From NCBI GenBank assembly GCA_016869595.1, contig VGDT01000003.1:32266-96265 (forward strand): a stretch of 64,000 bases of DNA, written 5' to 3'. Below are positions 47,187-56,069 of this stretch, one piece after another. Positions within the stretch are counted from its first letter, which is position 1; each line of letters begins with the position of its first letter. The position numbers and the translations under genes are program-made. The stretch is from Alphaproteobacteria bacterium. GTDB lineage: Bacteria > Pseudomonadota > Alphaproteobacteria > Rhizobiales > Beijerinckiaceae. The notes under the pieces are model-generated. The model saw nothing but the letters and a program-made list of their open reading frames with translations. It ran no database searches and was not told where the DNA came from.

Positions 47187-48752
47187 ATGGCGATTTCCAC
47201 CAAATTGATGATGCGTCAGGGCCAGGCCCTGGTGATGACCCCGCAGTTGCTCCAGGCGATCAAGCTGCTGCAATTCTCGAATTTAGAGCTCTCCGCTTAT
47301 TTGCATGACGAACTCGAGCGTAATCCGCTGCTCGAAGCTCAGGACGGCGACGGTCCTGTTGAGACCGCCGACCATTCCCAGGACGTCCAGTCGAGCGACG
47401 CCGACGCTTTCGAAGGGCCGCAGGAAGGCGACTGGGCGCGCCAAGATCTCGCCGTCGACTCGGCGACGCTTTCGGCTGATCTCGGCGCCGACATGAGCAA
47501 CGCCTTCGAAGCCGAAGGACCGACCATCGGCGAGCGCCCGCGGGACGAGGCTCCTGACGGCGCCGGACTTTCAGCGACGTCGTGGACCGGCGCCGCCGGC
47601 GGCGGACCGTCCGACGGCGAGGCTCCAAATCTCGAAGCCTATGTCGCCGAGCAACCCAATCTTCACGAGCATCTCGCACGACAGCTTGCGCTCGCTTGCC
47701 CCGATCCCCGTCATCGGATCATCGGCCAGGCGATCATCGACGGGATCGACGAGAGCGGCTATCTGCGCGAGGATCTCGCTGAGATCGCTGCGCGTCTGGA
47801 GACGGACATTGCCGAAGCCGAGCGGGTCCTGGCGACGATCCAGACCTTCGACCCGTCCGGCGTCGGAGCGCGCGATCTCGCCGAATGTCTCGCGATCCAG
47901 CTTAAGGAGCGCGATCGTTATGATCCGGCGATGCAGGCGTTCGTCGCCAATCTCCCGCTCGTCGCGCGCCGCGATTTCGCGCAGCTCGCCAAGCTTTGCC
48001 GCGTCGATGAAGAAGACATCGCCGATATGGCGGGTGAGTTGCGCCGGCTGGAGCCCAAGCCCGGCCGCGCTTTCGGCGGCGCGCCGATTCAACCGCTCGT
48101 CGCCGACGTGATCGTGCGCGCCGCAGCGGACGGCGGCTGGCGCGTCGAGCTCAATGCCGACGCGCTGCCGCGTGTGCTGGTCAACCACAGCTATGCGGCG
48201 CAGGTCAGCGCCGCCGCCGCAGGCCCCGCTGACAAAAGCTTCATCTCGAATTGTCTGCAGAACGCGAACTGGTTGACCAAGAGCCTCGAGCAAAGGGCCC
48301 GCACGATTTTGCGGGTCGCGTCGGAAATCGTGCGGTTGCAGGACGCCTTCCTGACGCATGGCGTGGAACATCTGCGTCCGTTGAATCTGCGCACGGTCGC
48401 AGACGCCATCGGCATGCATGAATCGACAGTGTCGCGGGTGACTTCGAACAAATACATGATGACCTCGCGCGGCGTCTTCGAACTCAAATATTTCTTCTCC
48501 GCTTCGATCGCGACGACGAGCGGCGGAGCGGCGCATTCGGCCGAAGCCGTGCGTTTCCGGATCAAGCAGATGATCGATCGCGAGACGCCCGACGACATTC
48601 TGTCGGACGACGCCATCGTCGCGCGGCTAAAGGCGAACGACATCGACATCGCTCGGCGCACGGTCGCCAAATATCGCGACAGTCTGCGCATTCCGTCGTC
48701 GGTCGATCGACGCCGCGCCAAGCTTACGCAGGTGCGTGCGGCAACCCATTAA
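47187..48752 (+). CDS. rpoN: RNA polymerase sigma-54 factor
   Basis: 521 aa. Region I is glutamine-rich at the N-terminus (L-M-M-R-Q-G-Q-A-L-V-M-T-P-Q-L-L-Q-A), region II is acidic and longer than usual, and region III ends with the HTH and the RpoN box variant A-R-R-T-V-A-K-Y-R-D near the C-terminus. Directs transcription from -24/-12 promoters with AAA+ activators. lptB precedes and hpf and ptsN follow, the conserved cluster. Confidence 0.96.
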   Translation: MAISTKLMMRQGQALVMTPQLLQAIKLLQFSNLELSAYLHDELERNPLLEAQDGDGPVETADHSQDVQSSDADAFEGPQEGDWARQDLAVDSATLSADLGADMSNAFEAEGPTIGERPRDEAPDGAGLSATSWTGAAGGGPSDGEAPNLEAYVAEQPNLHEHLARQLALACPDPRHRIIGQAIIDGIDESGYLREDLAEIAARLETDIAEAERVLATIQTFDPSGVGARDLAECLAIQLKERDRYDPAMQAFVANLPLVARRDFAQLAKLCRVDEEDIADMAGELRRLEPKPGRAFGGAPIQPLVADVIVRAAADGGWRVELNADALPRVLVNHSYAAQVSAAAAGPADKSFISNCLQNANWLTKSLEQRARTILRVASEIVRLQDAFLTHGVEHLRPLNLRTVADAIGMHESTVSRVTSNKYMMTSRGVFELKYFFSASIATTSGGAAHSAEAVRFRIKQMIDRETPDDILSDDAIVARLKANDIDIARRTVAKYRDSLRIPSSVDRRRAKLTQVRAATH

Positions 48753-49006
48753 TTGTCCGTGGTTGTTCACATCGGCGAGAAGCCTTGCCAGTGCTGAAGA
48801 ATCCATTGACTTCGGGCGCCGAGGCTTCTAACGCTGCGCGGAATTTCGGCTCATTGGCTAGACAGTCGGCGGTTCGCCGAAGCCTCGGGCGGAGTTCCAG
48901 GCGGATAAGGCGCATGATGTGGTTGGTCGGACGGCTCGCGGCGGTCGCGGCTGTCTCTTCCGTGCGGCAAGAACGTCTCTCGCCCAACAAAAGTTCGGAT
49001 CGAAAA

Positions 49007-49600
49007 ATGTCTCTCAGGGTCTCCGGCAAAAATCTCAACATCGGCGAATCTCTTCGCGCCCATGTGACGCAGAGACTTGAGACGGCGGCCGCAAAATATT
49101 TCGAGGGCCACGTCAGCGGTCACGTGACCATTTCTCCAGAGGGCTCCGGCTATCGGGCCGACTGCAGCCTGCATCTCGCCTCGGGCATCGTGTTGCAGGC
49201 CGACGGCCGCGCTCAGGAGCCTTACGCCTGTTTCGAACAAGCGGCGGACCGCCTCGAAAAGCGCCTCCGCCGCTATAAGAGCCGGCTCAGGAGCCACCAC
49301 GAACATGGCCAAGGCTCAGGCGATGGCGCTCAAGCGGAGGTCGTCGCCTATCACATCCTCGAGGCGCCCGATCAGGAGATCGAGGCCCCGGCGGAGTTCA
49401 GCCCCGCGATCATCGCAGAATCGACCACCAAACTGCGCCGGCTTTCGGTTTCGGCGGCGGTTCTCGATCTCGATCTGACCGGCGCGCCCGTCGTGGTGTT
49501 CCGGCACGCCAATACCGGCCGCGTGAACGTCGTCTATCGGCGAGGAGACGAGAATATCGGCTGGATCGACACTCCCGAGTCGGAGGGCGACGCGCGCTGA
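49007..49600 (+). CDS. hpf: Ribosome hibernation promoting factor, long form
   Basis: 197 aa from the ATG at 49007 (M-S-L-R-V-S-G-K-N-L-N-I-G); the track's start adds 74 residues of non-conserved sequence. N-terminal S30AE domain (about 1-100) and C-terminal dimerisation domain (about 130-190) with V-V-F-R-H-A-N-T-G-R-V-N-V-V-Y-R-R-G-D, the long HPF type that forms 100S ribosomes alone. Downstream of rpoN. Confidence 0.94.
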   Translation: MSLRVSGKNLNIGESLRAHVTQRLETAAAKYFEGHVSGHVTISPEGSGYRADCSLHLASGIVLQADGRAQEPYACFEQAADRLEKRLRRYKSRLRSHHEHGQGSGDGAQAEVVAYHILEAPDQEIEAPAEFSPAIIAESTTKLRRLSVSAAVLDLDLTGAPVVVFRHANTGRVNVVYRRGDENIGWIDTPESEGDAR

Positions 49601-49786
49601 CGAAAAGAAGCGCGCTTGCGTAAAAAACGTCGTAGGACGGCCATAATGACGGCCGCCTCGGCATGTATCTTGCCATTTTCCCATGTCCCTTCGGGTTCTG
49701 GCGGAAATAGCGAGACGTTGAAATTTCAAGGAGGGTCGGAGTCTTCGTTGGCCCTAGACCTCCATGAGAAGCAGGATGATCGTCGC

Positions 49787-50251
49787 ATGCGACCAACGGA
49801 CTTGGTTTCGCCGGATTCGGTCTGCGCCTCACTAAAGGCTACGACGAAGAAGCAGCTCTTGCAGGAACTCAGCGACAGGGCCTCGAAGATTTGCGGGTTA
49901 CCCGCCCGCGAAATCTTCGATGCGCTTCTCCACCGCGAGCGGCTGGGTTCGACCGGCATCGGCGACGGCATCGCCATCCCGCACGGCAAGCTTTCGAAAT
50001 TGAAGGGAATTTGCGGTGTCTTCGGACGGTTGGACCGGCCTGTCGATTTCGGTTCGCTCGACGGCGCGCCGGTCGATCTCGTCTTTACGATTCTGACGCC
50101 CGAAAGTTCAGGGGCCGACCATCTCAAGGCGCTCGCCTGCGCCGCCAGAATGCTGAGGGATCCGGGTCTGGTGGCGACAATACGCGCCACGCGCGACGAT
50201 GATGCGCTCTATTCGCTCATCGCGCAGCGCTCAAAGCCCTTTGCGGCGTAA
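49787..50251 (+). CDS. ptsN: PTS IIA-like nitrogen-regulatory protein
   Basis: 154 aa from the ATG at 49787; the longer track start is not conserved. EIIA-Ntr domain with the phosphorylated His in I-A-I-P-H-G-K (about 66-72) and the V-F-T-I-L-T-P-E block. Accepts phosphate from NPr and links nitrogen and potassium regulation to the PTS. Third gene of rpoN-hpf-ptsN. Confidence 0.95.
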   Translation: MRPTDLVSPDSVCASLKATTKKQLLQELSDRASKICGLPAREIFDALLHRERLGSTGIGDGIAIPHGKLSKLKGICGVFGRLDRPVDFGSLDGAPVDLVFTILTPESSGADHLKALACAARMLRDPGLVATIRATRDDDALYSLIAQRSKPFAA

Positions 50252-50265
50252 CGGTCGCGCCGCTC

Positions 50266-50544
50266 TTAGAGCGGCGCGCTACGTTTTTGGGCGCCGCCTC
50301 CATGCGAGGCATGTCCGCCCTTGCGGCCGGCCTCCGAAGCCAGCGCATGGTCGCGCGAGAAGCTCCGCTTAGCCGGATTGACGCTCTGACCGCCCTTACG
50401 CCCTGCGCGGGCCGCAAGATCCGGATTCTGCGAAAAACTGCGTTTTTCGTCAGGAACGCTCTGGCCGCCTTTACGCGCAATCGCGCGTTGCTTTTCGGGA
50501 TCCATAGACGCGAAGCCGCGACTGGATTTCTTCATCTCCTCCAT
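50266..50544 (-). CDS. KGG-repeat stress protein (Con-10/GsiB type)
   Basis: 92 aa. Three K-G-G motifs in repeated units of about 25 residues (A-R-K-G-G-Q-S, G-R-K-G-G-Q-S, G-R-K-G-G-H-A) and the opening R-G-F-A-S-M-D-P-E-K-Q-R are typical of small hydrophilic desiccation or general-stress proteins. It lies next to phyR; its stop codon TAA sits in the loop of a 9-bp hairpin GCGCCGCTC / GAGCGGCGC shared with the end of ptsN. A GGAAC-N18-CGTC sequence upstream may be a weak EcfG promoter. Confidence 0.85.
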   Translation of the reverse strand: MEEMKKSSRGFASMDPEKQRAIARKGGQSVPDEKRSFSQNPDLAARAGRKGGQSVNPAKRSFSRDHALASEAGRKGGHASHGGGAQKRSAPL

Positions 50545-50696
50545 GGGCCGCCTCTCAATTCCCCCAGCGCCTACGGCTATAACTCCTCTCGGGGGCCAAT
50601 GTTTCTTGGACGCTGCGATTTATCTTCGCAGTTCCAGACGCTGCTCTGAACGGGTATGAGACGGCTAAATCAAACTAATTGCAAGAGAATTAGTAA

Positions 50697-51512
50697 TTAC
50701 ATACCGATCCGCGGCTCTGTTCTTTCGCGTCGTCCGGCGCGTCGATCGAAAAACAGCGCCTGGCTGATGACGGCCTTGAGGCTCTCAACATTGAAGGGCT
50801 TTGCGATAAGAAAGGCGGGTTCCGGCGGTTCGCCGGTTAAAAACCGCTCCGGGTAGGCAGTGACGAAAATCACTGGGATAGACAAAGAGTTAAGGATTTC
50901 ATTGACGGCGTCGAGCCCCGAGCTGCCGTCCGCGAGCTGGATGTCGGCGAGGATCAGCCCCGGATTGCTTTCCTGAATGGCGGCGACCGCCTCGCCGTGG
51001 GTCCGCGGCATGCCGACGACGCGGTGGCCAAGCTCCTCGACGATGCTTCTGAGGTCATGCGCGATCAGCGGCTCGTCCTCGATGATCAGCACATCGGTGG
51101 CGATCTGGTCGGCGATCTCGCCATTTGCGGCTTCGATCAGCGCGCCCGCCTCGCGCTCCGAAACCTGCAGGGTCTGCCCAATCTGGTCGAGGTCGAATCC
51201 TTCGAGCGCCTGCAACAAAAAGGCGATTCTCGGCTTCAGCGAAATCGCCTCGAGGTTGCGCCGGCCGTTTTCCTCCAGCGCGCCGGAACGGTCGATGTGG
51301 GCATTAATCGGCGACGCCGCCCAGACGTTCAGGAACAGACGGTAAACAGCGACGCGCAGGTCATCTGCGTCGGAAATTCGCCCCGGTTCCGCGACGACGG
51401 TTTCGAGCGTGGTCAGCACATAGGCGTCGCCTCCCTCCCGATCGCCGACCAATGCGCGCGCAAAGCGTCTCAAATAGGGAATATGCGCAGAAATTTCCTT
51501 TGATGCCGACAT
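50697..51512 (-). CDS. phyR: General stress response regulator PhyR
   Basis: 271 aa. N-terminal sigma-factor-like domain (about 1-130) resembling EcfG regions 2 and 4 but with no DNA-binding function expected, then a receiver domain (about 140-260) with V-L-I-I-E-D-E-P, phospho-acceptor Asp190 in L-I-L-A-D-I-Q-L, T-A-Y-P-E-R and I-A-K-P-F. When phosphorylated it captures the anti-sigma factor NepR and frees EcfG. Transcribed divergently from nepR-ecfG. Confidence 0.96.
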   Translation of the reverse strand: MSASKEISAHIPYLRRFARALVGDREGGDAYVLTTLETVVAEPGRISDADDLRVAVYRLFLNVWAASPINAHIDRSGALEENGRRNLEAISLKPRIAFLLQALEGFDLDQIGQTLQVSEREAGALIEAANGEIADQIATDVLIIEDEPLIAHDLRSIVEELGHRVVGMPRTHGEAVAAIQESNPGLILADIQLADGSSGLDAVNEILNSLSIPVIFVTAYPERFLTGEPPEPAFLIAKPFNVESLKAVISQALFFDRRAGRRERTEPRIGM

Positions 51513-51612
51513 GTCTTACAACTCCAGCAGCATCGAGCCCCCGAAGGGGATGAGTGCGGGCTAAGCTGATTCAGAACCTGGACAATGCGTCAAAACTGCT
51601 CAGCCTTTTTGG

Positions 51613-51637
51613 GGAACCAATCCTTTAGCGGTGCGTT
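51613..51637 (+). promoter_or_regulatory. EcfG-dependent promoter of nepR-ecfG
   Basis: GGAAC (51613-51617), 16-nt spacer, CGTT (51634-51637): an exact match to the alphaproteobacterial EcfG consensus GGAAC-N16/17-CGTT. It lies about 70 bp before the preferred nepR start and points to autoregulation of the operon. Confidence 0.88.
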
Positions 51638-51709
51638 TTGCCTATCGTCCTTGCGGCGCACTATAACGCGGCGGCTCCAGAAATCATGCATATTAAAATA
51701 GAGGGCTCC

Positions 51710-52075
51710 ATGGTGAAAAAGAATCCGGAGAATATGGTTGCACGCGCGAAGGCAGACGACGAAGCTTTCGCGGGCGACGGGCGGTATTCTCCGAGACCTG
51801 GCCCGCGCAGGATGGAGACGTTTGCAGGATGGGTGATGACTCGTGACGAATTCGGCGATCCTCGCCGAGGGGGGGAGGCGCGCTGCGGCGCAAAGCCGGC
51901 GCAGCGCCAGCGGTCGGTGGAATTCCAAGACGCGATCGGAAGGGAGCTCCGCAACCTTTACGACGACGTCGTGGCTCAGCCTGTTCCCGATCGGTTTCTG
52001 AAACTCTTGAACCAACTCGAAACAAATGTGCTATCCTCGTCGGCGACATCAGGCGCCTCGAGGAAGAGTGAGTGA
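51710..52075 (+). CDS. nepR: Anti-sigma factor NepR (start uncertain)
   Basis: 121 aa from the ATG at 51710, with GAGGG 5 nt upstream; other starts in frame are possible. The conserved NepR helices are at the C-terminal half: I-G-R-E-L-R-N-L-Y-D-D-V-V and P-V-P-D-R-F-L-K-L-L-N-Q-L-E, which bind EcfG and PhyR. Typical NepR proteins are about 60-70 aa; the extra N-terminal part is low complexity. Stop codon overlaps the ecfG start. Confidence 0.85.
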   Translation: MVKKNPENMVARAKADDEAFAGDGRYSPRPGPRRMETFAGWVMTRDEFGDPRRGGEARCGAKPAQRQRSVEFQDAIGRELRNLYDDVVAQPVPDRFLKLLNQLETNVLSSSATSGASRKSE

Positions 52076-52641
52076 CGGCAAGCGAAGAAGCGCATTTTGC
52101 GGGTGAGGGATTAAGGACTGAGTTGATCTCAGCCATCCCGAGTTTGCGCGCTTTCGCAGTGTCGATCTGCGGCAATTCCGATCGCGCTGACGACCTCGTT
52201 CAGGAAACGCTGGTAAAGGCCTGGGGGAGTCTCGCGACCTTTTCGGAAGGCACCAATCTCACCGCGTGGCTCTTCACAATTCTGCGCAACATTTACTACA
52301 GCGAATATCGCAAGCGCCGACGTGAGGCGCCCGATCCCGACGGCGTGATCGCCGCACGATTGGTCGCGCCGGAATCCCAGCACGCGCATATGGACTTTCT
52401 CGACTTTCGAGAGGCGATGCAGAAGCTGCCGCTCGATCAGCGCGAAGCGCTGATCCTCGTCGCCGCTTCCGGCCTGTCCTATGAAGAAGCTGCTGAAATC
52501 TGCGGCTGCGCGCCCGGCACGATGAAAAGCCGGGTGAACCGCGCGCGCAATCGGCTCTCCGAACTGATGTCGGCGCCCCCGACCGCGGAGCGGCGCGAAT
52601 GGTCATCCGCCGAGCAGTGGACTGAAGCCCCACACGATTGA
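52072..52641 (+). CDS. ecfG: ECF sigma factor EcfG (general stress)
   Basis: 189 aa, GTG start overlapping the nepR stop. Region 2 with D-D-L-V-Q-E-T-L-V-K-A-W and F-T-I-L-R-N-I-Y-Y-S, region 4 with L-P-L-D-Q-R-E-A-L-I-L-V and Y-E-E-A-A-E-I-C-G-C. Members of this group recognise GGAAC/CGTT promoters; one lies upstream of its own operon. No cognate histidine kinase is in the window. Confidence 0.95.
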   Translation: MTASEEAHFAGEGLRTELISAIPSLRAFAVSICGNSDRADDLVQETLVKAWGSLATFSEGTNLTAWLFTILRNIYYSEYRKRRREAPDPDGVIAARLVAPESQHAHMDFLDFREAMQKLPLDQREALILVAASGLSYEEAAEICGCAPGTMKSRVNRARNRLSELMSAPPTAERREWSSAEQWTEAPHD

Positions 52642-52704
52642 ACGGTCATCCGAAATGCCGCATAGGAAAGCGCGCGAAATGCGCCTTTCCATGCGAGCGA
52701 GCCG

Positions 52705-54102
52705 ATGACCGAAGATCAGAGAATTGAACGCGACTCCTTTGGCGACATCGCCGTGCCGGCCTGGGCCTATTGGGGCGCGCAGACGGAACGTTCGCGCGAA
52801 AATTTTCCGATCGGCGGCGATCTCATGCCGATCGAGATCGTTCATGCGCTGGCCCGCATCAAGCTCGCGGCCGCAAAGGTCAACGCCAGAAAGGGTCTGC
52901 TAGACCCTAAAATCGCCGACGCGATTGCAGCCGCCGCGCGCGAAGTGATCGGCGGCAAGCTCGACGATCATTTTCCGCTCGTCGTCTGGCAGACCGGCTC
53001 CGGCACCCAGACGAACATGAACGTCAACGAGGTCATCGCCAATCGCGCCAATGAAATGCTTGGCGCGCCGCGCGGGTCGAAATCGCCGGTTCATCCGAAT
53101 GATCACGTCAATCTCGGCCAATCTTCGAACGACAGTTTTCCCACCGCCATTCACATCGCCGGCGCGACGACGATTTCCGGTCGGCTCATTCCCGCCGTCG
53201 AGCGGCTGCACATCGCGCTCAACGCCAAGGCGGTGAAATTCGCCAATATCATCAAGATCGGCCGCACCCATCTGCAGGACGCGACGCCCGTAACGCTCGG
53301 TCAGGAATTTTCCGGCTATGCGGCGCAGGCCGAATGCGCGGAGAAGCGCATCAGAACGACGCTTGGCGATCTTCTGCAACTTGCTCAGGGCGGCACGGCG
53401 GTCGGCACCGGCGTCAACACCTTCAAAGGCTTTGGCGAAGAGGTCGCCGCCGACATCGCCGAGCAGACCGGACTGCCTTTCGTCTCTGCGCCCAACAAAT
53501 TCGAGGCGCTCGCGAGTCATGACGCGATCGTCTTCGCGCATGGCGCGCTTAACGCGTTGGCGGCGGGCCTCTATAAAATCGCGAGCGACATTCGCCTGCT
53601 CGGCTCGGGGCCGCGCGCCGGCTTTGCCGAAATAAGGCTTCCGGAGAACGAGCCCGGCTCGTCGATCATGCCAGGCAAGGTCAATCCGACTCAGGTCGAG
53701 TCGCTGACGATGGTGTGCACGCGCGTCTTCGGCAATAATGCGACGATCACCTTCGCCGCATCGCAAGGCCATCTCGAACTCAATGTTTTAAAGCCCGTCG
53801 TCGGCTTCGCGCTGCTGGAGTCGACCATCCTGCTCGCCGACGGCATCAACAGTTTCGTCGCGCGCTGTGTCGACGGCATCGAGGCGGATGAGGCCAATAT
53901 CAAGCGCTTCCTCGATCGATCGCTGATGCTTGTCACAGCGCTCGCGCCGAAGATCGGCTATGACGCGGCCTCGAAGATTGCGCGCGCTGCGCATAAGAAC
54001 GGCACGAGCCTCAAGGAAGAGGCGCTCGCTTCCGGAAAGGTCACCGAAGTCGAATTCGATGAAATCGTGCGGCCGGAGAAGATGCTCGCGCCGAATGATT
54101 GA
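52705..54102 (+). CDS. fumC: Fumarate hydratase class II
   Basis: 465 aa. Reversible hydration of fumarate in the TCA cycle, oxygen-stable and iron-free. G-A-Q-T-E-R-S near the N-terminus, [10 protein letters not shown] (about 98-107), [10 protein letters not shown] (His) and the superfamily signature [11 protein letters not shown] (about 317-327). Followed by a palindromic repeat that could end transcription. Confidence 0.97.
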   Translation: MTEDQRIERDSFGDIAVPAWAYWGAQTERSRENFPIGGDLMPIEIVHALARIKLAAAKVNARKGLLDPKIADAIAAAAREVIGGKLDDHFPLVVWQTGSGTQTNMNVNEVIANRANEMLGAPRGSKSPVHPNDHVNLGQSSNDSFPTAIHIAGATTISGRLIPAVERLHIALNAKAVKFANIIKIGRTHLQDATPVTLGQEFSGYAAQAECAEKRIRTTLGDLLQLAQGGTAVGTGVNTFKGFGEEVAADIAEQTGLPFVSAPNKFEALASHDAIVFAHGALNALAAGLYKIASDIRLLGSGPRAGFAEIRLPENEPGSSIMPGKVNPTQVESLTMVCTRVFGNNATITFAASQGHLELNVLKPVVGFALLESTILLADGINSFVARCVDGIEADEANIKRFLDRSLMLVTALAPKIGYDAASKIARAAHKNGTSLKEEALASGKVTEVEFDEIVRPEKMLAPND

Positions 54103-54112
54103 AGTCGGATTT

Positions 54113-54234
54113 CCTCGTCCTTCGAGACGACCGCTTCGCGGTCTCCTCAGGATGAGGAAACCCGTTGCTCCTGTGACCTCATCCTGAGGAGCCGCCTTTG
54201 GCGGCGTCTCGAAGGACGAGGTCACAGGAGCAAC
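54113..54234. repeat. Palindromic repeat of the CCTCATCCTGAGGAG family, copy 1
   Basis: Two half-units of 45 bp: 54113-54157 beginning CCTCGTCCTTCGAGACG and 54177-54221 beginning CCTCATCCTGAGGAGCC; each reads close to the reverse complement of the other. The right half is enclosed by GTTGCTCCTGTGA (54164-54176) / TCACAGGAGCAAC (54222-54234), giving a 71-nt fold-back. It fills the gap after fumC and may end its transcript. A related single unit is at 58779. Confidence 0.88.
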
Positions 54235-54308
54235 GTTTCAATTGCGCCATGCCTTTCCCTCGTCACGCATAGGCACTAGGTTCGGCTCCTGACCGAGGAG
54301 CTCACTTC

Positions 54309-55697
54309 ATGGCCGCGCTCGACGCCGTCCTCTCTACGATAGACGCCAATCTCGACGCCTCGAGAGAACGCCTGTTCGATCTCTTGCGCATTCCCTCGGT
54401 TTCGACCGACCCTGCCTACACAGCGCAATGTCTGCGCGCGGCGAACTGGCTCAAGGATCAGCTCAACGGGCTCGGCTACGAGGCCGAAGTGCGCGAGACG
54501 CCAGGCCACCCAATTGTCGTCGGCCACGCCAAGGCGAAGCGCAAGGATGCGCCGCATGTGCTGTTCTACGGCCACTACGACGTGCAGCCGCCGGATCCCG
54601 TGGAACTGTGGGAGACCGAGCCCTTCGCGCCGCGGCTCGCTGACGGCAAGGATGGCAAGGACATCGTCGCGCGCGGCGCCTCTGATGACAAAGGCCAGCT
54701 GATGACGTTTCTCGAAGCGTGTCGCGCCTTCGAGGCGAATGGCGGGCTTCCGTGCAACGTCACCTTTCTGTTCGAGGGCGAAGAGGAGACGGGATCGCCT
54801 TCGCTTCCCGGATTTCTCGCCGCGAACAAGGACGAACTCTCGGCGGCCGATCTCGCGCTCGTCTGCGACACCAGCATGTGGAACGCATCGACGCCGGCGA
54901 TCACGGTGATGTTGCGCGGGCTGGCGCTTGAAGAGGTGATCATCAAAGGTCCGAGCCGCGATCTGCATTCCGGCATGTTCGGCGGGCCGGTGCTGAATCC
55001 GATTCATGTGCTGGCGAAGATCATCGCCGATCTGCACGATTTGGAAGGCAAGGTGACGCTGCCGGGCTTTTATGCCGGCGTGCCGGAGATTCCCGAAGAC
55101 ATCGCCGAACAATGGCGCGAGATCGATTTCGATGAGGCCAAATGGCTCTCGGAAATCGGCTTAACACGCGTCGGCGGCGAAAGGGGACGCGGAATCATGG
55201 AGCAAATCTGGGCGCGCCCGACCTGCGACGTGAATGGAATCATCGGCGGTTATACCGGCGCGGGATCGAAGACGGTGTTGCCGGCGCAGGCTTCGGCGAA
55301 ATTTTCATTTCGCCTCGTCGGCAAGCAGGACGCTAAAGCAATTCTCGAAAGCTTCCGCAGCTTCGTGCGCGAGCGTCTGCCAGCGGACGCCAAGGCTGAA
55401 TTTCTTTCGCATGGCGCGTCAAACGCGTTGCAACTTCCCTTCGGCTCGGAGGCGCTCAATCGCGCGCGCCGCGCGCTCGCGGAAGAATGGGGCAAGGAAG
55501 CTGTGCTCGCCGGCTGCGGCGGCTCGATCCCGATCGTCGGCAGCTTCAAGCGCGATCTCAATATGGACTCGCTGATGATCGGCTTCGCGCTTGACGACGA
55601 CCGCATTCATTCGCCGAACGAGAAATATTCCTATGCGTCGTTCTATAAGGGCGCGCGCTCCTGGGCGCGGGTGCTGCATGCGCTCGCTGCGGCATAG
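54309..55697 (+). CDS. M20 family metallopeptidase (dipeptidase)
   Basis: 462 aa. Zinc-dependent peptidase. First metal ligand in F-Y-G-H-Y-D-V-Q-P (about 80-88), R-G-A-S-D-D-K-G-Q (bridging Asp), catalytic Glu in F-E-G-E-E-E-T-G-S, and D-L-H-S-G-M-F-G-G for the lid domain. This set marks the carnosinase/CNDP-like branch of dipeptidases. Cytosolic, no signal peptide. Substrate not determined by sequence. Confidence 0.92.
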   Translation: MAALDAVLSTIDANLDASRERLFDLLRIPSVSTDPAYTAQCLRAANWLKDQLNGLGYEAEVRETPGHPIVVGHAKAKRKDAPHVLFYGHYDVQPPDPVELWETEPFAPRLADGKDGKDIVARGASDDKGQLMTFLEACRAFEANGGLPCNVTFLFEGEEETGSPSLPGFLAANKDELSAADLALVCDTSMWNASTPAITVMLRGLALEEVIIKGPSRDLHSGMFGGPVLNPIHVLAKIIADLHDLEGKVTLPGFYAGVPEIPEDIAEQWREIDFDEAKWLSEIGLTRVGGERGRGIMEQIWARPTCDVNGIIGGYTGAGSKTVLPAQASAKFSFRLVGKQDAKAILESFRSFVRERLPADAKAEFLSHGASNALQLPFGSEALNRARRALAEEWGKEAVLAGCGGSIPIVGSFKRDLNMDSLMIGFALDDDRIHSPNEKYSYASFYKGARSWARVLHALAAA

Positions 55698-55765
55698 TCG
55701 CATTAAAGGAGAGAGATCGGCTTCGGCGTCGCTCTTGACTCGAAGAGCGATCGGCATTCTATTTT

Positions 55766-55948
55766 GCGGCAGACGGTTCCCAACGGGATCAAAATGGGAA
55801 TGCGGTGAACGCGCTCCTTCGCGCGCAATTCCGCGGCTGCCCCCGCAACTGTAAGCGGCGAGCCGAAGACCATTAAGCCACTGGAGCGAAAAGCTCTGGG
55901 AAGGCGGTCTTAAGGCGACAACCCGCGAGCCAGGAGACCTGCCGTCGC
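55766..55948 (+). promoter_or_regulatory. Cobalamin riboswitch 1, upstream of btuB
   Basis: Carries the core of the B12 aptamer: GGTTCCC...GGGAATGCGGTG, CTGCCCCCGCAACTGTAAGCGG, GCCACTGG, GGGAAGGC, and the B12-box GAGCCAGGAGACCTGCC at its end. Cobalamin binding should lower expression of the downstream operon. It is followed by a 43-nt sequence (55951-55993) identical to that after riboswitch 2. Confidence 0.95.
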
Positions 55949-55950
55949 TT

Positions 55951-55993
55951 CGTGGTCACGCGCGAAAGCGTCGGGCGGGGTGCACCGATGCGG
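55951..55993 (+). repeat. 43-nt segment shared by both riboswitch leaders, copy 1
   Basis: Starts CGTGGTCACGCGCGAAAGCG and is identical, base for base, to the reverse complement of 63617-63659. It lies directly after the aptamer, where the expression platform should be. Confidence 0.9.
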
Positions 55994-56069
55994 CCGATGC
56001 CCCTCGCCTTATCGGCGTATGGGCGGAGACCTTTCGCAGTGACGGCCCACGTTCGCTGCGAGTCCAGCT

